A program made the translations under genes and the position numbers. A stretch of 64,000 nucleotides of DNA from Caldilineaceae bacterium (GTDB lineage: Bacteria; Chloroflexota; Anaerolineae; Caldilineales; Caldilineaceae): NCBI GenBank assembly GCA_019637685.1, contig JAHBVF010000019.1:58785-122784 (forward strand). The letters run 5' to 3'. This document shows, piece after piece, positions 56,468 through 64,000 of this stretch; positions within the stretch are counted from its first letter, which is position 1; each line of letters opens with the position of its first letter. The notes under the pieces were generated by a model, which saw only the letters and a program-made list of their open reading frames with translations, ran no database searches and was not told the origin of the DNA.

Positions 56468-58906
56468 CTAGCGCGCCCAGTCGATGCTCTGCTCCAGCCA
56501 ATTGGGCAGATCTGTGCCCAGCCGCAAGAAGCGCTCTGGGCTGCCCCCCCCGATGGGCACATTCCACACGCCCCACTCGCCGCCCCGGTTGCTGACAAAG
56601 GCCACCTGCCGTCCATCCGGGCTGACCACTGGCAACCCGTCATTCGTCGGGTTGATAGTCAAGCGGGTAACCACATTGCCCCCCGCGTCCACACTGTAAA
56701 TTTCCCAGTTGCCATCCCGTTCCTCGCTCATAAAGACAATTGTCCGTCCATCCGGCGACCAGACCGGGCGCGAGTCGGATTTGTTACTGGTCACGGGTGT
56801 CTGCTGTCCGCCCTGGCTGTCCATTGTCCAGATGCCGCAGTTTTCCCCTCTGTTGTCACAGCCCTTATAAGCGATGCGATCCGCCGTGGGATGCCAGTCC
56901 GGGTCCAGACCGAAGGCGATCTCTTGCACAGGTGCATCTGGCTCAGTGGGCTGCACATAGACCCGCCAGCGCCGGTCCCCGTGGCGGGTGCTGGCGAAGA
57001 CAATCGAATCGCCGTTAGGACTCCAAGTGGGCAGGGTGTCCTCCTGGTGGCTGGTCAATCCTGTCATCTGCGCCGTGGCCATTTCCCAAATCCCAATGCC
57101 CAGAATATCGCTACGCACGCTGCGCACGGCCAGCCGGGCGCCGTCCGCCGACAGGCTGGGCTGGGACGCATCAGCCGTGACCAATTGGGGCGTCGCGCCG
57201 GGGATCAGTTCCTGCACCCAAATGGCTGTGCGTCCGTCCGGGTCCCGGCCGGGATAGAAGATGCGGCCTGCCGGGGCTGGCGGCGGCGGCGGGATCACAA
57301 CAGCCACGGCATCCGCGTTTTCGGTTTCGACAAAATCCGCGCCCCCGATCACCCAGGCCGTGGCTTCCTCCTCGGCGGACACAGCCACCTGCCACCAGGT
57401 GTGGTCGGGTGATACACCGGTAATTGCAACTGATTGATCCGCGGCCAGGCTGCCCACCACCGGATAGAGCGTGCCAGGGCCAGCCCGCAGATTCAGGGCA
57501 AAGCGGGCGATGAGCCGGGCGGCATCCTCTGCCAGCGCGGGGTTGGCCTGGGGTGTGCCCCCTGTCTCTGTGGCCGCGGAATCCGTGCGTTCGCCCTCTG
57601 CCGCGGCTTGGCGATTGTCCTGGCTGACCACCGGCGCCCAGCGCAGTTGTGTGCCCGTGACAGACAGAACCACTGGCTTGTCCCCGCTGCGAGGAACCCA
57701 GACCAGTTGATTGCCATCGGTAAGACGAATGACCGCGCCGCTGCCATCCTGCGCCCAGAGCACCTCCCCGATGTGCAGGAATTCGTCCGTGCGTTCCCGC
57801 GTAAACCGGGAACCGTCCGGGGCAATCCGCTGCAAAGTATAGGCCGCGTCCGCACCAAATTCCTCTGGCTGACTCACAAAACTCAGAAGCTCGCCGTCCG
57901 CTGTTTCGTATGCGCCCTGGAAGGTGCGGATGGGGTTTCCAGGCGTGGGGCCGCTGGGCGGCAGGCCAATTGCCAGGGGCAGCGCATCCCCCGTGGACAC
58001 GTCCACGCGGGTCAGGCCGGGAATGGCATAAATGAGCAGATCGCCAGCAATATAGCCGGACCCGCTCTGACCCCACGCCCATCCACAGCAGAGCGTAGTG
58101 TTGGGGTCGCTGCTGGTGATTTCCATCAATGACGAAGTCGCCAGATCGAAGATGGCAATCCCGCCGGCCTCCGGCCAATAGCTGAAATTGATCAGCAATT
58201 TTGTGCCGTCCGGCGACCACGGGCCGGGGGCAAAGAAACGCACCGCGCTGCGGGGCGGGTTGTTCGGTTCGGGATAGGGATCGCTGGCCAGCACCAGCGC
58301 GTATTCTGTGGAATCGCCCGCGGGGATCAGATTCACACCGTTCAGTCCAAAGGCAATCTGTGAGCCGTCGGGCGAGAAATGGGGATCCGAAATCTTGCGG
58401 GCCGCCCATGCGCCCTCCACCTCCACATCCACCGGGCCGCCGTCTATTTTGACAATTTTGCTGCCGTATTGGGGATTGGCCTCGATCAGCCGGTTGCCGC
58501 TGACATAGACCAGCCGGGCGTCCACCGGGGATACGTCGAAATCGGTGATCGGCTCAGCTTCCTGGGTGAACTGAGTCAGCGTCAGCCCGTCGCTTTCCAG
58601 CCGCTGGATCTGGCCGTCCTGCAAAAAATAGAGCGCGGCGGGCAGGATATCCTGCAAAACGACCGGTGTGGGACGAACTGTCGCCGGGCGCGCGGTGGGG
58701 TTCTGGGTGATAGTCGATGGCAGTGGTGTGGCCGTCTTCACCGAGACAACCGGCGTCATCTGGCCGCTTTCCACCACAGGCGTGGACGTCTCTGGATCAT
58801 TCCCGCCACATCCGGCAAGCAGAAGAACACCCAAAAATACGCCCACTGCCCACAACCCCATTTGTTTGCGCCCCAGACCTTTGCGCTCCGGTTGTTTGTG
58901 ACTCAT
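56468..58906 (-). CDS. lipoprotein with PD40 (TolB-like) propeller repeats and an SH3 domain
   Basis: 812 residues. The signal peptide ends LGVLLLAGCGG, a lipobox. A threonine-proline linker precedes WD40-like PD40 repeats (HFSPDGSQIAFG, PWSPDGTKLLINF). An SH3-like domain (about residues 500-565) has LNLRAGPGTLYPVVGSLAAD, and a second PD40 set follows (PTWSPNGDSIVFAS, PVWSPDGRTIVFMS, PVVSPDGRQVAFVS), as in TolB-type propellers. The ATG at 58906 was chosen over a longer frame that reads low-quality sequence. It probably anchors on the outer face of the cell and binds protein or glycan. Confidence 0.85.
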   Translation of the reverse strand: MSHKQPERKGLGRKQMGLWAVGVFLGVLLLAGCGGNDPETSTPVVESGQMTPVVSVKTATPLPSTITQNPTARPATVRPTPVVLQDILPAALYFLQDGQIQRLESDGLTLTQFTQEAEPITDFDVSPVDARLVYVSGNRLIEANPQYGSKIVKIDGGPVDVEVEGAWAARKISDPHFSPDGSQIAFGLNGVNLIPAGDSTEYALVLASDPYPEPNNPPRSAVRFFAPGPWSPDGTKLLINFSYWPEAGGIAIFDLATSSLMEITSSDPNTTLCCGWAWGQSGSGYIAGDLLIYAIPGLTRVDVSTGDALPLAIGLPPSGPTPGNPIRTFQGAYETADGELLSFVSQPEEFGADAAYTLQRIAPDGSRFTRERTDEFLHIGEVLWAQDGSGAVIRLTDGNQLVWVPRSGDKPVVLSVTGTQLRWAPVVSQDNRQAAAEGERTDSAATETGGTPQANPALAEDAARLIARFALNLRAGPGTLYPVVGSLAADQSVAITGVSPDHTWWQVAVSAEEEATAWVIGGADFVETENADAVAVVIPPPPPAPAGRIFYPGRDPDGRTAIWVQELIPGATPQLVTADASQPSLSADGARLAVRSVRSDILGIGIWEMATAQMTGLTSHQEDTLPTWSPNGDSIVFASTRHGDRRWRVYVQPTEPDAPVQEIAFGLDPDWHPTADRIAYKGCDNRGENCGIWTMDSQGGQQTPVTSNKSDSRPVWSPDGRTIVFMSEERDGNWEIYSVDAGGNVVTRLTINPTNDGLPVVSPDGRQVAFVSNRGGEWGVWNVPIGGGSPERFLRLGTDLPNWLEQSIDWAR

Positions 58907-59083
58907 TCCCTGTCCCCCCCGAATGTTTGGGCTTGTCCCGTTTCCCCTGTTGACGAACGCATACACAAGAATCCGGGTTCCGCACCCCGCCGCGGCCCTT
59001 CCGTTGTGCGTATACGCCATTATTCGTACATATTCTATTGTAGACGCTGGCAAGCATTTCTTCAAGCGCGGGCAGCGGTCGCT

Positions 59084-59356
59084 TTACGAACGCTTGGACA
59101 CGCGCGGAGCAGTCGCCTCTTCCAGATGGATCAGAAAGGCCATTGCCTCGCCCGTGCTCTGCCCGCACATCTCGACAGAGGGCTGCAAGCCCTGACAGAC
59201 GGACGGGCGCTCTGGCTTGCCAAAGAGCAGGCAGCGGCACTCGTCGTCCAATTGAATGCAGCGCACGCCCGCGGGTTTGCCGCGGGGCATGCCGGGGATG
59301 GGTGTGGAGATGGACGGAGCAATGCAGCAGGCACCGCAGTGGGGACGACATTCCAT
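59084..59356 (-). CDS. YkgJ-type cysteine-cluster protein
   Basis: 90 residues. [20 protein letters not shown] opens the family motif, with further cysteines in [23 protein letters not shown] and EMCG. These cysteines form the metal-cluster motif of YkgJ/YeiW-type (UPF0153) proteins, whose function is unknown but often sits near redox or metal genes. The ATG at 59356 overlaps the GH3 gene stop by one base (TGATG), so the two are coupled. It is the last gene of the leftward GH3 cluster. Confidence 0.88.
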   Translation of the reverse strand: MECRPHCGACCIAPSISTPIPGMPRGKPAGVRCIQLDDECRCLLFGKPERPSVCQGLQPSVEMCGQSTGEAMAFLIHLEEATAPRVSKRS

Positions 59357-61122
59357 CAGGCGAAGACCCCCACCCAATCAGCGCCCCGGTGCAGGGCCAC
59401 AGGTTTGACATCCCCGGCGCGCTGGCCCCGTGCCACACAGGCGGCGATGTAGCGTTCCAGCCCCCGCGCCACCGGGCGGCAACGCAGGGGGTGCAGCTGC
59501 CCCAACCCGCGGCAGTAGGCGTAATGAAAATTCTCCTGCAAGCGTTCCTCCAACTCGTGGGCCAGCGCGCCCAACAAAACGCCCGACGCGCCCGGCTGCT
59601 CAATGAAAAGGGTATAGGCAGGCTGGGGAGATTCCGCGTCACAGGCCAGCATTGCGAAATGGGGCTGCCAGCCGCGTTGGGCCAGCAGATCGTCCAGCGC
59701 GGCGGCTACGTGGCATTCGTGCAATTTCTCGCCGAACCAGTCGCTCACCCCGCCTGTCCGCCCCACAAAGCGGATGAGCGGACAGTCCCGGTAGCGCCCC
59801 ACCACCTCCACCACATCCCCCAGCCGATAGCGGTAGAGGCCCCCGCCGGTAGTAATCACAACTTCGTAGCACCCACCGATTTTCAATTGATGGGCGAGCA
59901 GACAAGACCTGTCCGAGCTTGCAGAATCGGGCAGGTCTTCGTCCTCTCCGGGCAGAAATTCAAAAAAATGGGAGCGCAGGGAGAGCGCGTGGCCGGTCTG
60001 CCCGTCCAGGGGAAAGGAGACAAAACCTTCGGTCGCCAGCAGCCCTTTGGGTTGCAGCCGGGCCTGGGGAAAGAGCCGGGCCAGCCGGGCCGCGTAGCCC
60101 GCGGCGTTGCCATCGGCCCAGCAGCTCACCAGCCCCAGCCGGGGCCAGAGACGGCGATGGAGCGCGCCCCGTCCGTCGTCGCGGGCAAAATCAGCCGATG
60201 CGCAGATGGCCCGCACTTCCTTCGCCCGCCGGGGGTCCGCCCGATTCAGCCCGGCCAGATGGGTGTGCAGGTCTGGCTCCAGTGGCACGGGCGGTGTCAG
60301 CGTGCCCGCGGCAATGTCGTCGGCCAGTTGGGGCCACCACCCGGCCAGGGGATCGAGAACCAGCATTGGGAATGTGGGATTCCAGACCGAAATCAGACGC
60401 AGGGAGCGGCTGCGCAGCAGAAAGAGAAGGGTGACATAGCGGAAACTCTCGGCGTCGGTGATGAGCTTCACCTCGCCGGGCACAGCCATCAGCGAGCGGA
60501 TCAACCGGCTCTGGCCCCGGCCAAAGTATTCGCTCTCTTCCTCAAAGCCGATGGGGATGCCGCCGGGGGAAAGGCGATGGCGGGCGGTCACTGGCGTCAC
60601 CGACCACCAGGCCGGGCCGCCGAAAAGCGCGGGCTGGCTCAGAAATGTGCGCACCACCCACGGCCCGATGCCTCGCTGGAACTCGGCTTTCAGGCTGTCG
60701 GTATAGGGGATCAGCTTTGTGGCCGCGGTGGATCCGCTGGTCGGCTCCAGCAGGCGCACCGGCTCAGCCGTGAGGACGCCGGGTTCACCCGCGGCAATAC
60801 ATTCGATGTGGGGGGCGATGTCGTCGTAGCTGGCGAGGGGAACGGACTTTTGAAAATCGGCGATTGAACGGACGGATGAAAAATTGGTGCGCGCTGCGTA
60901 TTGCGTAGTGCGATTGGCGCGCAGGATGCGAAAGAGTGTTTCCTGCTGGACAGCGGCCACATCCCCCGCGGCCTGTCGCCAGCGCCACGCTTCGCCCAGA
61001 GAAAGGCCCACCCAGGCCCCATTCGCCAGTATACAGGCGATGGAAAAAGAAGCAATCGAACGCGGGTGACGCTGATTGAGCGGATTTTCGCGGATGATTT
61101 TCACAATTTCAAAAAACTCCAC
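59356..61122 (-). CDS. GH3-type acyl-adenylating (acyl acid-amido synthetase) protein
   Basis: 588 residues in the GH3 auxin-responsive promoter family of ANL adenylating enzymes. ATP-binding [18 protein letters not shown], the central [20 protein letters not shown] and the C-terminal LDDLLAQRG are typical. Plant GH3 enzymes join hormone acids to amino acids; bacterial ones are mostly uncharacterised. The N-terminal 35 or so codons are read from a dispersed repeat, so the true start lies later than the GTG at 61122. Downstream are two GNAT-like genes upstream of it in the message and the YkgJ gene after it. Confidence 0.85.
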   Translation of the reverse strand: MEFFEIVKIIRENPLNQRHPRSIASFSIACILANGAWVGLSLGEAWRWRQAAGDVAAVQQETLFRILRANRTTQYAARTNFSSVRSIADFQKSVPLASYDDIAPHIECIAAGEPGVLTAEPVRLLEPTSGSTAATKLIPYTDSLKAEFQRGIGPWVVRTFLSQPALFGGPAWWSVTPVTARHRLSPGGIPIGFEEESEYFGRGQSRLIRSLMAVPGEVKLITDAESFRYVTLLFLLRSRSLRLISVWNPTFPMLVLDPLAGWWPQLADDIAAGTLTPPVPLEPDLHTHLAGLNRADPRRAKEVRAICASADFARDDGRGALHRRLWPRLGLVSCWADGNAAGYAARLARLFPQARLQPKGLLATEGFVSFPLDGQTGHALSLRSHFFEFLPGEDEDLPDSASSDRSCLLAHQLKIGGCYEVVITTGGGLYRYRLGDVVEVVGRYRDCPLIRFVGRTGGVSDWFGEKLHECHVAAALDDLLAQRGWQPHFAMLACDAESPQPAYTLFIEQPGASGVLLGALAHELEERLQENFHYAYCRGLGQLHPLRCRPVARGLERYIAACVARGQRAGDVKPVALHRGADWVGVFA

Positions 61123-61137
61123 TCGGCCAAATTTGTC

Positions 61138-61869
61138 TCATCCGCGTTCCATTCCCAGCATCCGCATCCCAGCCGATGTGATATTGGCGTGATCGATCTC
61201 CACCAGGCAGGCCAACTGCTCGCCCGCGGCGTGGCCGGGGTTCTTCTCCACAAAAAAGGCAATGTCCCGGTTTTTCAGCCGCCGCTCGTCCACCTCGGCC
61301 ACGCCTTCGCGCAGGGGCGCGGAGTGGGCAAAGCGGATGATCCCCGCGGCGGGATCGTACTGATCGCCGAATTTGTAACGAGCCAGGGCGTCGATGGTGC
61401 GCTGGATTTGCGGGGGCGTGGGCTGGCGGTAGGTGGGGTAGAAATTCGCGAAAAAGACGGGCAGAAAGCGATAGGTTTTGTAGCCGCTGCTGATGAGAAA
61501 CCAGTAGACTTTGGCCTCTGGCGTCTTGGCGTGGACCTCTGCGGCCAGGTCAAAGACGTGCTTGCCCCACAGCTTGGGCAGTTCCAATTCGTGCCAAAAA
61601 TCGGGATGGATGAGTGTGTCGCCGGAATAGACCGCCACCACTGGTCGCCCGTCCACCGTCACATTCAGACACATCAATGTGGAAAAACCCTGCACCGTTC
61701 CCCGGTCGTCGCTGAAGACGAAGACCCACTCCTTTTCGGCCAAATCCGCGTCGAACTGCTCACGGCTCACATTTTCAAAAAGTTCGTTGAGCAGTTCGCA
61801 CATGCGGGCGCGTTGGGAGAGGGAAATGTCGCCGGGCCGATGGACGGTTCCCGTAAGTTGTTCGCTCAT
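61138..61869 (-). CDS. GNAT-like acyltransferase, uncharacterised
   Basis: 243 residues without signal or membrane segments. Segments EWVFVFSDDRGTVQGFSTLM, VAVYSGDTLIHPDFW and VYWFLISSGYKTYRFLPV follow the secondary structure of GNAT acyltransferases, though the acyl-CoA loop is divergent. The ATG at 61869 (MSEQLTGT) is favoured over an upstream start at 61911. It is on the same strand as GH3 (16-bp gap) and behind another GNAT-like gene. Together they may build acylated or amide-linked products; the substrate is unknown. Confidence 0.7.
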   Translation of the reverse strand: MSEQLTGTVHRPGDISLSQRARMCELLNELFENVSREQFDADLAEKEWVFVFSDDRGTVQGFSTLMCLNVTVDGRPVVAVYSGDTLIHPDFWHELELPKLWGKHVFDLAAEVHAKTPEAKVYWFLISSGYKTYRFLPVFFANFYPTYRQPTPPQIQRTIDALARYKFGDQYDPAAGIIRFAHSAPLREGVAEVDERRLKNRDIAFFVEKNPGHAAGEQLACLVEIDHANITSAGMRMLGMERG

Positions 61870-61971
61870 TCTCAGATAGCCCTTTATCTGTATGTTGGAT
61901 GAAATCGTCAAGCCCAGCGCGGGTGGAGCCTGTCGAAAGCAAGCGGGTCCACGCGCGATCGCCCGGCTTTT

Positions 61972-63123
61972 CTACAGCGTCCCAATCTCCACATAGGGGA
62001 CCCGCCCATCCAGCCCCTGCCGCCACGCCTCGTCCTCCTGCCAGCAGACAGTGTAGAGGGCGCTGGTATAGGGGATGTGCAGCCAACCGCGGGCCACAGG
62101 CAACAGGGGATCGCCCTGGCAGAGGCCGAGCATCAGAAAGGCGAATCCGTGCTCGGCAGCCCAATTGTACACTGTTTGCAGCAACGGACGAAAGAGGGCA
62201 GAATCGTCCCCGGCCACACAGGCAAAGGCCGCGTAGGCAAAGTGGATGGGCTGGCCGATGGGAGTCAGGGGCTGGCCGCGGAGCAGTTTTGCGCCCAGAT
62301 TGTAGAGGGGTTTCAGTCGGCGCAGATTGTCCCCATAGGCGCGCACGACTGTCTGTTTATAGGCCGACTGATCCCAGAGGGCCAGCACACCGACGATCTT
62401 CCCGCCCTGCAAAGCCACGGCCATTTCGTCCAGACGCAGGCCGCGGGTGGCGGGGCCGGTGAAGTCCTCTGCGCTGTAGACGGGGAAGAACTGTTTGCGT
62501 CGCCCTTCCCGGTGTAGAAAGGCGATGACATCGGCCAGCTCCACCTGCGCGGCGGTGCGGATTTCCACACCGGGTGCGGCCACTCGCCGGGGGCGGCGCA
62601 CAATCAGCGCCAGTGTGAAGACCCGTTCCAGCCGCCGGTAGGCCGGGTAGTGGCGGCGGGCCTTCTCCACCAGCAGCCCTTCGGCCTGGGTGTTGCCCTC
62701 AACAATTGTGGTGATGTAGCCCTGGGCCGCGGCGTCCTGATGGAGACGGTGAAAGAGGCGAAAGCCGGCGGGAACCAGCCAACGCCCGCGATGGGCCTCG
62801 TCCACCCGCAACTGGCCGATGTAGCCCACATTTTCCACTTGGCCGTTGACAAAAAGCGGGCGCACGGAGCGGGTTGCCAGCCCAACGACTTCCCCGACGA
62901 CTTCCCTGGCCGTTTCTCTGCCCATCTCTCCGCTCGTGTCGCCGGTCGTCTCCTGACGGGCCACAAGCGTCTGGCTCAGCGGCCCCATCACCGAACTGCC
63001 CAGAAAATAGTCCGGCTCCCGTTCATAGGCGAGCGCCATCTGCCCTGGCACGGGGTTCTCCCGCAGCAGGCGGCGGATGGCCGGGTCGTCATCGGGGCGG
63101 GACAGTTCGAAGGTGTAGGGCAT
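61972..63123 (-). CDS. GNAT-like protein, two-domain
   Basis: 383 residues. The N-half shows the GNAT pattern, GYIGQLRVDEAHRGRWLVPA, where a basic residue follows the helix that binds acyl-CoA. A second domain of similar style starts near residue 205 (RTAAQVELADVIAFLHREG) and ends with FAFLMLGLCQGDPLLPVARGW. Two-domain GNATs transfer acyl groups to amines or alcohols. It is the first gene of the leftward GH3 cluster, with a 102-bp gap to the next gene that contains a GAGCCTGTCGAA dispersed-repeat word. Confidence 0.75.
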   Translation of the reverse strand: MPYTFELSRPDDDPAIRRLLRENPVPGQMALAYEREPDYFLGSSVMGPLSQTLVARQETTGDTSGEMGRETAREVVGEVVGLATRSVRPLFVNGQVENVGYIGQLRVDEAHRGRWLVPAGFRLFHRLHQDAAAQGYITTIVEGNTQAEGLLVEKARRHYPAYRRLERVFTLALIVRRPRRVAAPGVEIRTAAQVELADVIAFLHREGRRKQFFPVYSAEDFTGPATRGLRLDEMAVALQGGKIVGVLALWDQSAYKQTVVRAYGDNLRRLKPLYNLGAKLLRGQPLTPIGQPIHFAYAAFACVAGDDSALFRPLLQTVYNWAAEHGFAFLMLGLCQGDPLLPVARGWLHIPYTSALYTVCWQEDEAWRQGLDGRVPYVEIGTL

Positions 63124-63531
63124 AGATGAAATTTTACTCCAACGCGACGCTTGCCTATCGGCGTGAGGCAGAGCAAAATTTACCCTATTCCATACCGATA
63201 GTAAAAATTCCGCTCTTTATGGCGTGAAGTATTTTCCCCCTGTGCGTGGCCGCGGCGGGGACACCCTACAGCCAGGCGTACCGGAGGCTGCTGGCCCGCA
63301 CCGGGCGGCTGGAAGCGGTCAAGCGCGGGCCACCACCCGAGCCGCGATGGCCGCGTATCGGGCGTCGGTGGAATAAGGAGTGGGGGAACTGGACGCCCCT
63401 GCCGCCGGGCGTAGTGTACCAGAATTCTTCTGCGGCGAAAGGACAGGGGAGAAGAGGGGTCGGGTGTGGAATAACCGGGAATAGGACAACGCTCACCGAT
63501 GTGGCAGTGCCCTTTGCGGGCAAGCCATACT
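63124..63531. other. 408-bp gap with a decayed HTH fragment
   Basis: Apart from the fragment at 63246-63376 I see no gene. Longer open frames on both strands across this stretch lack recognisable domains and have no ribosome site. Confidence 0.5.
63246..63376 (+). pseudogene. remnant of an excisionase-type HTH protein
   Basis: Frame 1 reads TPYSQAYRRLLARTGRLEAVKRG, broken after KRG; a shifted frame continues TTRAAMAAYRASVE then a stop. Together they match the small helix-turn-helix (excisionase/MerR-like) pattern in which S-x-x-Y-x-x-x-L-x-R-x-G-x-L-x-A-x-K-x-G is followed by TT-x-x-A-x-x-x-Y. The start and middle are missing. Confidence 0.35.
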
Positions 63532-63819
63532 TCAAGTCAATGAGTGCATATCCAACAGTGGCTGGAGTTCAATACCATCATCTAGTTCCGACCACCACGC
63601 CCCACCGCCGGATGGTACAATCTCCCAATCATTCCGCTGAACAGGCGTGGCTTGCAGCAGCCAGCGCAGCCAGGTATATTGATGCATATCCAGTTGCACT
63701 GTTCGTCCATCGCTCAAATGCAGCAAAAGCATGTCACCGGCAAAGGCGACACTGGCAATCCGCACCAGTTTTACCGGCTCAGCCGGTAAAATGTTCGTCC
63801 TATAGGTCGAATAACTCAT
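63532..63819 (-). CDS. DUF2442 domain protein
   Basis: 95 residues. The DUF2442 pattern is visible in VRIASVAFAGDMLLLHLSDG and TVQLDMHQY, with the conserved WSELDDGIELQPLL at the end. The family is small, of unknown function and commonly paired with DUF4160. AAGGAG lies eight bases before the ATG at 63819, which sits inside the end of the DUF4160 gene, so the pair is translationally coupled. Confidence 0.87.
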   Translation of the reverse strand: MSYSTYRTNILPAEPVKLVRIASVAFAGDMLLLHLSDGRTVQLDMHQYTWLRWLLQATPVQRNDWEIVPSGGGAWWSELDDGIELQPLLDMHSLT

Positions 63820-64000
63820 TCAGATGGCTCCTTGTGACGCGGCGAATGCGCGTCAGTTCATATTCGGCAAAGCCGTAATTATAGGCGAATTCCAGTGTGC
63901 CGAGCCAAATTTTTGTCTCGCTGCCACCTTTGCGTACATGCATGTGAGGTGGCTCGTTGCGTTCGTTGGAATAGAAAAAGAAGCGAAATCCATCAATCAG
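63800..64000 (-). CDS. DUF4160 domain protein, partial (N-terminus outside window)
   Basis: 66 codons plus stop on the minus strand, open to the window edge. It contains GFRFFFYSNERNEPPHMHV, the DUF4160 signature, then KIWLGTLEFAYNYGFAEYEL. The stop (63800-63802) overlaps the start of the DUF2442 gene by 20 bases. Only the first few residues are missing. It is the second DUF4160 gene in the window, with a different type of partner from the first. Confidence 0.87.
   Translation of the reverse strand: MIDGFRFFFYSNERNEPPHMHVRKGGSETKIWLGTLEFAYNYGFAEYELTRIRRVTRSHLNELFDL

Noticed and set aside
63246..63878. 210-codon plus-strand frame at the right end
   Set aside because: It runs through the HTH remnant and then opposite the DUF2442 and DUF4160 genes, with no continuous domain.

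Overview
The window looks like a piece of a Chloroflexota chromosome (Anaerolineae/Caldilineae-like). This is inferred from GC-rich coding sequence, gene families and layout (a Baseplate_J-like membrane protein next to ruvX and mltG, DUF5666-repeat and PD40/SH3 secreted proteins, secreted proteins ending in a short FLP-x-x-R/K-like tail), not from a marker-gene comparison. Gene density is high and both strands are used in short operons. No rRNA, tRNA or CRISPR array was recognised.

Layout. 1-2.7 kb: a partial cyclophilin-like protein, an aldo/keto reductase and an amidohydrolase, separated by two copies of a 33-nt hairpin (third copy at 17.9 kb). 2.8-4.4 kb: an IS110-family element with a structured leader that may encode its bridge RNA. 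4.7-6.7 kb: htpG. 6.8-8.6 kb: an AT-richer accessory patch (DUF4160 pair, DUF6940 remnant, WD40-like protein). 8.7-13.1 kb: a leftward acyl-CoA carboxylase cluster (carboxyltransferase, an unknown 190-aa protein, biotin carboxylase, biotin carrier), with birA nearby at 15.1 kb. 16-22.8 kb: a TPP enzyme, a GH2 glycosidase and dnaK. 23.4-30 kb: two secreted proteins, a phosphoribosyltransferase, prfA, prmC and a HAD phosphatase.

30-32.7 kb: a PerR-like Fur protein overlapping a P1B-4-type metal ATPase, with a sigma70-type promoter bracketed by two PerR-like boxes; this reads as a peroxide- or iron-responsive metal efflux operon. 32.8-35.4 kb: a three-gene ABC-2 exporter. 35.5-39.7 kb: a secreted glycosidase-like protein and alaS. 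39.7-40.6 kb: a DUF6036 nucleotidyltransferase gene broken by a 13-bp tandem duplication, and a partner gene. 40.7-47.1 kb: Baseplate_J-like protein, ruvX, SDR, mltG, a lipoprotein and a GT4 glycosyltransferase, all rightward. 47.2-52.9 kb: a leftward cluster in which three different proteins (DUF2089, a beta-strand repeat protein, a small protein) share one ~32-residue SHOCT-like module and surround an ABC exporter; it starts from a strong promoter with ATTGAT/ATCAAT palindromes. 53.3-56.3 kb: a lipoprotein and a two-component system. 56.5-58.9 kb: a PD40/SH3 lipoprotein. 59.1-63.1 kb: a leftward cluster of a YkgJ cysteine-cluster protein, a GH3-type acyl-adenylating enzyme and two GNAT-like proteins. 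63.2-64 kb: a decayed HTH fragment and a DUF4160/DUF2442 pair running off the end.

The observations I rate most worth following are the SHOCT-module cluster, the PerR/P1B-4 operon with its dual-box promoter, the putative bridge RNA, the GH3/GNAT cluster, the exact 13-bp duplication that breaks the nucleotidyltransferase gene, and the recurring capture of dispersed intergenic repeats into protein N-termini and loops.
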